This document shows positions 34,675 through 39,514 of a stretch of 39,514 nucleotides of DNA, in pieces. The stretch is taken from the NCBI GenBank assembly GCA_011526265.1, contig WTJN01000055.1:1-39514 (forward strand), in the 5' to 3' direction. Every line of letters starts with the position of its first letter. The first letter of the stretch is position 1. The notes below the pieces were generated by a model, which was not told where the DNA came from, did no database searches, and worked only from the letters and a program-made list of their open reading frames with translations. This DNA comes from Candidatus Arcticimaribacter sp. (GTDB taxonomy: Bacteria > Bacteroidota > Bacteroidia > Flavobacteriales > Flavobacteriaceae). The position numbers were made by a program, and so were the translations under genes.

Positions 34675-36055
34675 TTCCGTCTCTTAATTGTTTATACTTC
34701 TCACCGGAAGATTTTAAAATCGTTTTTACCTCTGCTTGTGCAATCACAGGGAAGGTTCGCGCATATAAAAGGAACAGCACGAAGAAGAATCCAATGGTTC
34801 CAATAAAAATACCGATATCCACAAAAGTTGGCGAAAACATCGTCCAAGAGGAGGGTAAATAGTCGCGGTGCAATGAGGTAACGATGATCACAAAACGCTC
34901 AAACCACATTCCAATGTTTACGACAATCGATATTATGAAAGAAAACATGATGCTGGTACGCAACTTCTTCGACCACATGAATTGTGGCGAGAACACGTTG
35001 CAGGTCATCATGGCCCAATACGCCCACCAATAAGGTCCTGTAGCGCGATTGAGGAAGGCATATTGTTCGTATTCCACTCCAGAATACCATGCAATGAAAA
35101 GCTCGGTAATGTAAGCAACACCTACGATCGAACCTGTAATCATGATGACAATGTTCATCAATTCAATATGCTGCACAGTAATGTAATCCTCCAAATTGGA
35201 TACTTTACGCATGATGATCAAAAGCGTGTTCACCATGGCAAAACCAGAAAAGATCGCCCCGGCAACAAAATAAGGAGGGAAGATGGTGGTGTGCCACCCG
35301 GGTATCACCGAAGTTGCAAAGTCGAAGGATACAATGGTGTGTACTGATAATACGAGCGGTGTGGCAAGACCTGCCAAGACCAAAGAAACTTCTTCAAAAC
35401 GTTGCCAATCTTTGGCACGACCCGACCAACCAAAGCTGAGTAGAGCGTAGATTTTTTTCTGAAAAGGACGTACAGCACGATCGCGGATCATCGCAAAGTC
35501 GGGCAGCAAACCTGTCCACCAAAAAACCAGTGAAACTGACAGATAAGTTGAAATCGCGAAAACGTCCCAAAGCAAGGGTGAGTTAAAGTTCACCCACAGC
35601 GAACCAAACCCATTTGGAATGGGAAGCACCCAATAGGCAAGCCACGGACGTCCCATGTGAATAATGGGGAACAATCCCGCTTGGACCACCGAGAAAATGG
35701 TCATGGCTTCCGCAGAACGGTTAATGGCCATACGCCATTTTTGACGGAACAAAAGAAGTACGGCTGAAATGAGTGTACCGGCGTGACCAATTCCGACCCA
35801 CCAAACAAAGTTGGTGATGTCCCAGGCCCAACCGACCGTTTTGTTGAGTCCCCAGGTGCCAATCCCGGTAGAAATGGTATAAATAATGCAGCCTAACCCC
35901 CAAAGAAAGGCCGTTAATGCGATGCCAAAAACGATCCACCATTGACGGTTGGCAGTACCCTCTACTGGGGCTGCAACGTCAACAGTGATGTCGTGATACG
36001 ACTTATCGCCAGTGACTAGGGGTTTTCGAATCGGTGCTTCGTAATGCGAGGCCAT
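34667..36055 (-). CDS. actC: Alternative complex III subunit ActC (NrfD/PsrC-family quinone-binding membrane subunit)
   Basis: ActC is the NrfD-like integral subunit that forms the menaquinol-oxidation site together with ActB. The product has 462 residues and about ten transmembrane helices. Family-typical stretches include the N-terminal RKPLVTGDKSYHDIT, VWWVGIGHAGTLISAVLLL, LFPIIHMGRPWLAYW and VIPGWHTTIFPPYFVAGAIF. It starts 25 bases after actB and overlaps actD by eight bases, so the subunits are made together. Confidence 0.95.
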   Translation of the reverse strand: MASHYEAPIRKPLVTGDKSYHDITVDVAAPVEGTANRQWWIVFGIALTAFLWGLGCIIYTISTGIGTWGLNKTVGWAWDITNFVWWVGIGHAGTLISAVLLLFRQKWRMAINRSAEAMTIFSVVQAGLFPIIHMGRPWLAYWVLPIPNGFGSLWVNFNSPLLWDVFAISTYLSVSLVFWWTGLLPDFAMIRDRAVRPFQKKIYALLSFGWSGRAKDWQRFEEVSLVLAGLATPLVLSVHTIVSFDFATSVIPGWHTTIFPPYFVAGAIFSGFAMVNTLLIIMRKVSNLEDYITVQHIELMNIVIMITGSIVGVAYITELFIAWYSGVEYEQYAFLNRATGPYWWAYWAMMTCNVFSPQFMWSKKLRTSIMFSFIISIVVNIGMWFERFVIIVTSLHRDYLPSSWTMFSPTFVDIGIFIGTIGFFFVLFLLYARTFPVIAQAEVKTILKSSGEKYKQLRDGNE

Positions 36056-36080
36056 ATGCGATTGCTTTTTCGTGTTATTT

Positions 36081-39000
36081 TTATACGTTTCTCACTTTGG
36101 TTTGGTACATCACGTTGGGTTTTGTCCCCACGTGCTCCAACAAGTGATACATGCGATCATTTTCTTTTAATGCAGCAATTTTGCTGTCTTTGTCATTGAT
36201 GTCTCCAAAGGTCATGGCGCCATTACTACAAGCGGCTGAACAAGCGGTTTGGAATTCTCCATCCACAATCTGACGGCCTTCAAGCTTAGCATCCAAAATG
36301 GTCTTTTGTGTCTTTTGAATACACATCGAACATTTTTCCATCACTCCTCGAGAACGCACAACAACATCTGGATTCAATACCATTCGACCAAGGTCGTTGT
36401 TCATGTGGTAATCAAACTCATCGTTTTTGTTGTACAAGAACCAGTTGAATCGGCGCACTTTGTACGGACAGTTGTTCGCACAGTAGCGGGTACCTACACA
36501 ACGGTTGTACGCCATATGATTTTGCCCTTGACGTCCGTGAGAAGAGGCTGCCACTGGACAAACGGTTTCACAAGGTGCGTGGTTACAGTGCTGACACATG
36601 ACGGGCTGGAATGTAACTTGCGGATTCTCGGCCGCTTGCTCCATTTTTCCAAAGGTAGTCAACGAGTCACCAATGCCCGAAATGTTGTCTTTGGTTTGTA
36701 CATCCCCTTCAAAGGTTTCGTCCGAAGAATAGTAACGGTCAATGCGCAACCAGTGCATGTCGCGTGACTTGCGCACTTCATTTTTACCTACCACGGGTAC
36801 ATTGTTTTCTGCATGACAGGCAATGACACAAGCACCACATCCGGTACATGCATTCAAGTCAATCGACAGATTGAAGTGATGCCCGATAGAACGGTCAAAA
36901 GACTGCCACATGTCAACCTCAGGAGAAGTGACTTGCTCTTCAATATGGTTTTTGGATACCACAGGAATGGCGTTCCAGTATTCCTTGTCTTTTGTGTTAA
37001 AGATCTCAAGGGTTGTTTCTTTAACAATATCCCCACGTCCCATAAGGGTATTGTGCAACTGAGTACAGGCAAATTCGTGGTAACCCTCAGTCAAGGACAC
37101 TTGTACGTCCTGAACTGGATTGGCATTGTTATAGAACGCATAAGCATTAACCCCCACCTGCATTTCTTCTTGCAAGCCTTGACGTTCTCCATAGCCCAAA
37201 GCAATGCCTACTGAACCTTTGGCTTGCCCAGGTTGAATGACAACCGGAAGGGTCAAACTTGTATCCCCAACCGTTACCTTGGCATAGCTTCCGTTGAGTG
37301 CACCGTTGGCAACGTTGACGTTTTTTAAGCCCAATGCAGCAGCATCAACCGCACCAATGGTGAGGTAATTGTCCCACGCAACCCGTGTAATCGGATCAGG
37401 GAATTCTTGCAACCAAGGGTTATTTGCTTGTTGTCCGTCTCCCATTCCGGTTTTGGTGTAGAGGGTTAATTCTAGACCAGGTGCAACAGCAGAAGCCAAT
37501 GCGGCCACCGCAGCACTTAGATCTACCGGTGTATACGTCACCTCTTGTGTTGACTCCGTACTGTAGTAACCGTCGTGAAGGACATTGTTCCAAGAGGTTT
37601 CGCTCAATATATTTTCAGCCCAATGGCTTTTGATTTGATCGTAATAAGAGGCCTCACTTCCACTCCATTTCAACAATACATCTTGGAATTGTTGAGTGTC
37701 AAAAAGTGGTCGAATGGTCGGCTGTGCCAAAGCATAGTGACCTGACTTGAATTCAAAGTCTCCCCATGCTTCGAGATAATGCGGCACCGAGGCAATGTAT
37801 TGGGCAGCACTTGCCGTTTCGTCTTCTTTTAAAGAAAAGGAAACAGTGAGATCTAACTTCTTCATCCCTTCAGCAAACGCTTTGCCTTGCGGTAAAGTAT
37901 ATGCAGGGTTAATGCCCACAGTGATAAGCCCTCCAAGTTGTCCTTCGATCACATTTTGAATAACCAAATTGACCTCATTTCCCTTTGCAGAGCGAATCAA
38001 GCGAGGTTGGGCAACATCCATCACTACACTGTTCAATTCATTATTGATCGCTAGTACAAGTGCTTGCGCGTCTTGATCTTCGAGGCCACTCACTACCACT
38101 GCTTTATTTCCAGCAGCTTTAAGTGCTTCAACAGCAGCGTCCACTTTCACTTGGTGCGCTTGCATAAGTGTTCCCGTAACGGGCTTACCGGTCAATCCGG
38201 CGTAGATGTGTGCGAGTATATTTTTTTGATCTGTTGGGGTTGCAGGAACGCGAACGTCGGCAGCAGCCCCACTAAGGGTCATATTGGCTTCGAACTGGAA
38301 ATGCTTTGACATGGTGGCCTTGGCTTGTCCTTTGTGAGGTACGCGGGTTTTAGAATATCCCGAGTCATAGCCTCCGCCTTGCCAGTCACCTAGAAAATCG
38401 GCACCAACAGAAACAATCGCTGAGGCTTTACTAAAGTCATAGTCTGCCAATGCGCGCTGACCGTATGCGGCTTCAAAAGCAGCAAGGGCGGCAGAGGAGG
38501 ATACAGTATCGAAAGTAACGTGCTTGACGTTGGTGTATTTGGCTGTAAAATCAGCAATGATTTTAGCGGTCGTGGGACTTGCCAAGGTTTGTGTCAACAA
38601 CACAACCTCTTTGCCTGTTGCTGCCAAAGCCTGTAGTTTGGCACCAACTTGGGCATTCAGGTCATCCCAAGAAATGTCTTCGCCATTGGCTTTAGGACCT
38701 TGCAAACGTTGTGTGTCATACATGGACAAGACCGACGCATGGACACGAGCATTGGCACCACCTAGGGTTGGTGCGTCTGGATTGTTCTCTACTTTGATGG
38801 GGCGCCCCTCGCGGGTTTTGATCAATACAGAACCAAAATCAAAACCGTCGGCAATGGCTGTTGCATAATAATTGGCTACCCCTGGGCGGATTTGCTCGGG
38901 CTGCACCACATAGGGCACTGATTTTATCACAGGGCCTTCGCAGGCAGCTAGCGTAGCAGCAGCTGTACTAAAACCTACATACTTTAAAAAGTCGCGGCGG

Positions 39001-39152
39001 GAGGTATTGCTTTCCTCCAGAGTTGTTTGATCTTCTAAAAACTCATTGACCGGAAGGTGTGAAGCAAACTCTTTTTGCTCCAACTGCTCCACCATCGAAG
39101 AATCTTCGTTGAGCTGTTCCGTGTTTTTCCAATATGTTTTATTTGCTGCCAT
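36081..39152 (-). CDS. actB: Alternative complex III subunit ActB (Tat-exported iron-sulfur protein with molybdopterin-oxidoreductase-like domain)
   Basis: ActB is the peripheral iron-sulfur subunit of the complex, 1,023 residues. A Tat signal (TSRRDFLKYVGFSTAAATLA, starting near residue 50) follows an N-terminal extension typical of ActB. Residues about 90-740 resemble molybdopterin oxidoreductases, but such domains in ActB lack the cofactor. The C-terminal part (from about 770) has ferredoxin-type cysteine motifs: CTGCGACVIACHAEN, CQHCNHAPCETVCPV, CVGTRYCANNCPYKV and CSMCIQKTQ with CSAACSNGA, enough for about four clusters. It is located between actA and actC with spacers of about 25 bases. 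Confidence 0.96.
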   Translation of the reverse strand: MAANKTYWKNTEQLNEDSSMVEQLEQKEFASHLPVNEFLEDQTTLEESNTSRRDFLKYVGFSTAAATLAACEGPVIKSVPYVVQPEQIRPGVANYYATAIADGFDFGSVLIKTREGRPIKVENNPDAPTLGGANARVHASVLSMYDTQRLQGPKANGEDISWDDLNAQVGAKLQALAATGKEVVLLTQTLASPTTAKIIADFTAKYTNVKHVTFDTVSSSAALAAFEAAYGQRALADYDFSKASAIVSVGADFLGDWQGGGYDSGYSKTRVPHKGQAKATMSKHFQFEANMTLSGAAADVRVPATPTDQKNILAHIYAGLTGKPVTGTLMQAHQVKVDAAVEALKAAGNKAVVVSGLEDQDAQALVLAINNELNSVVMDVAQPRLIRSAKGNEVNLVIQNVIEGQLGGLITVGINPAYTLPQGKAFAEGMKKLDLTVSFSLKEDETASAAQYIASVPHYLEAWGDFEFKSGHYALAQPTIRPLFDTQQFQDVLLKWSGSEASYYDQIKSHWAENILSETSWNNVLHDGYYSTESTQEVTYTPVDLSAAVAALASAVAPGLELTLYTKTGMGDGQQANNPWLQEFPDPITRVAWDNYLTIGAVDAAALGLKNVNVANGALNGSYAKVTVGDTSLTLPVVIQPGQAKGSVGIALGYGERQGLQEEMQVGVNAYAFYNNANPVQDVQVSLTEGYHEFACTQLHNTLMGRGDIVKETTLEIFNTKDKEYWNAIPVVSKNHIEEQVTSPEVDMWQSFDRSIGHHFNLSIDLNACTGCGACVIACHAENNVPVVGKNEVRKSRDMHWLRIDRYYSSDETFEGDVQTKDNISGIGDSLTTFGKMEQAAENPQVTFQPVMCQHCNHAPCETVCPVAASSHGRQGQNHMAYNRCVGTRYCANNCPYKVRRFNWFLYNKNDEFDYHMNNDLGRMVLNPDVVVRSRGVMEKCSMCIQKTQKTILDAKLEGRQIVDGEFQTACSAACSNGAMTFGDINDKDSKIAALKENDRMYHLLEHVGTKPNVMYQTKVRNV

Positions 39153-39175
39153 AAGACATTCTTGTTGTTAATCTT

Positions 39176-39514
39176 TTAATAATGACACTTTCCACATTCC
39201 AAGCCACCCATTTGTGCAGCGGTCAATTTTTCAACACCATATTTTTTAGAAAGTGCTTCGTGTATCTTGGCGTAATATTCATTGTCTTCGACCTTTACGT
39301 TGGTCTCACGATGACAATTGATACACCAACCCATGGTAAGGGGAGAATACTGATACATGATTTCCATTTCCTCAACAGGACCGTGACAAGTCTGGCACTC
39401 GATCTGCCCCACTTGAACGTGTTGCGCGTGGTTGAAGTAAACAAAATCTGGAAGGTTGTGAATACGCACCCATTTGACAGGTGAAGTTTCGCCAGTGTAG
39501 CGCTGATTCTCTTC
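39176..39514 (-). CDS. actA: Alternative complex III subunit ActA, multiheme cytochrome c (5' part beyond window)
   Basis: The ORF track lists a start at 39469 (a GTG), but the frame stays open to the right edge, adding EENQRYTGETSPVKW before it, so this is the C-terminal 112 residues of a longer protein. PVKWVRIHNLPDFVYFNHAQH is the characteristic ActA segment. Three heme c sites are visible: CQTCH, CINCH and CGKCH. ActA is the pentaheme subunit that moves electrons within the complex. It precedes actB by 23 bases and is probably the first gene of the operon, whose promoter lies outside the window. Confidence 0.94.
   Translation of the reverse strand, partial: EENQRYTGETSPVKWVRIHNLPDFVYFNHAQHVQVGQIECQTCHGPVEEMEIMYQYSPLTMGWCINCHRETNVKVEDNEYYAKIHEALSKKYGVEKLTAAQMGGLECGKCHY

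Noticed and set aside
36249-36767. 172-residue ORF on the plus strand
   Set aside because: It is antisense to the iron-sulfur part of actB. The many His and Val residues are what reverse-reading of Cys- and Asn-rich sequence gives.

Overview
The window reads as chromosome from a member of the Flavobacteriia (Bacteroidota), probably a marine flavobacterium. The main pointers are a SprA type IX secretion translocon, a SusC/SusD pair, alternative complex III (ActA-F) with an aa3-type oxidase, lipoprotein signals of the Bacteroidota type, and promoter-like TAnnTTTG elements. Almost every gene lies on the minus strand. The only clear plus-strand gene is a LacI-family regulator. No rRNA, tRNA, CRISPR array, transposase or integrase was seen, and no gene-free gap exceeds about 165 bases.

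Region 1 (about 1-11,190, minus): a housekeeping and secretion block transcribed in the order maeB (malic enzyme) - ruvA - sprA - gcvH - VanZ-like - TonB-family protein. The last gene is cut by the left edge, is only 20 codons long here, and is missing from the ORF track. Genes overlap or nearly touch. sprA appears to start at a TTG just after the ruvA stop.

Region 2 (about 11,270-27,307): a PUL-like accessory cassette of about 16 kb. A divergent LacI regulator and its probable operator face susC-susD. A strong terminator follows susD. A second tightly packed unit then encodes two giant tandem FG-GAP/VCBS + ASPIC/UnbV lipoproteins, a membrane-anchored protein with a GyrI-like (effector-binding) C-terminal half, a lipoprotein of the vanadium haloperoxidase/PAP2 family and an SLC45/GPH-type sugar transporter. 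There is no glycoside hydrolase, polysaccharide lyase or sulfatase, so the nutrient handled is unknown. This is the most interesting part of the window. The likely logic is outer-membrane capture and import by SusCD, surface or periplasmic binding and processing by the lipoproteins, inner-membrane import by the MFS protein, and ligand sensing by LacI.

Region 3 (27,314-29,270, minus): ruvB and queG, adjacent housekeeping genes for Holliday-junction branch migration and tRNA queuosine synthesis.

Region 4 (29,346-39,514, minus): a respiratory operon actA (partial) - actB - actC - actD - actE - actF - cox2 - cox1, closed by a hairpin terminator. It encodes the quinol:cytochrome c oxidoreductase (alternative complex III) and the two core subunits of cytochrome oxidase, which together take electrons from menaquinol to oxygen.

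The cassette of region 2 separates maeB-ruvA-sprA from queG-ruvB-cox, all in one orientation. This suggests it was inserted into an ancestral housekeeping block.
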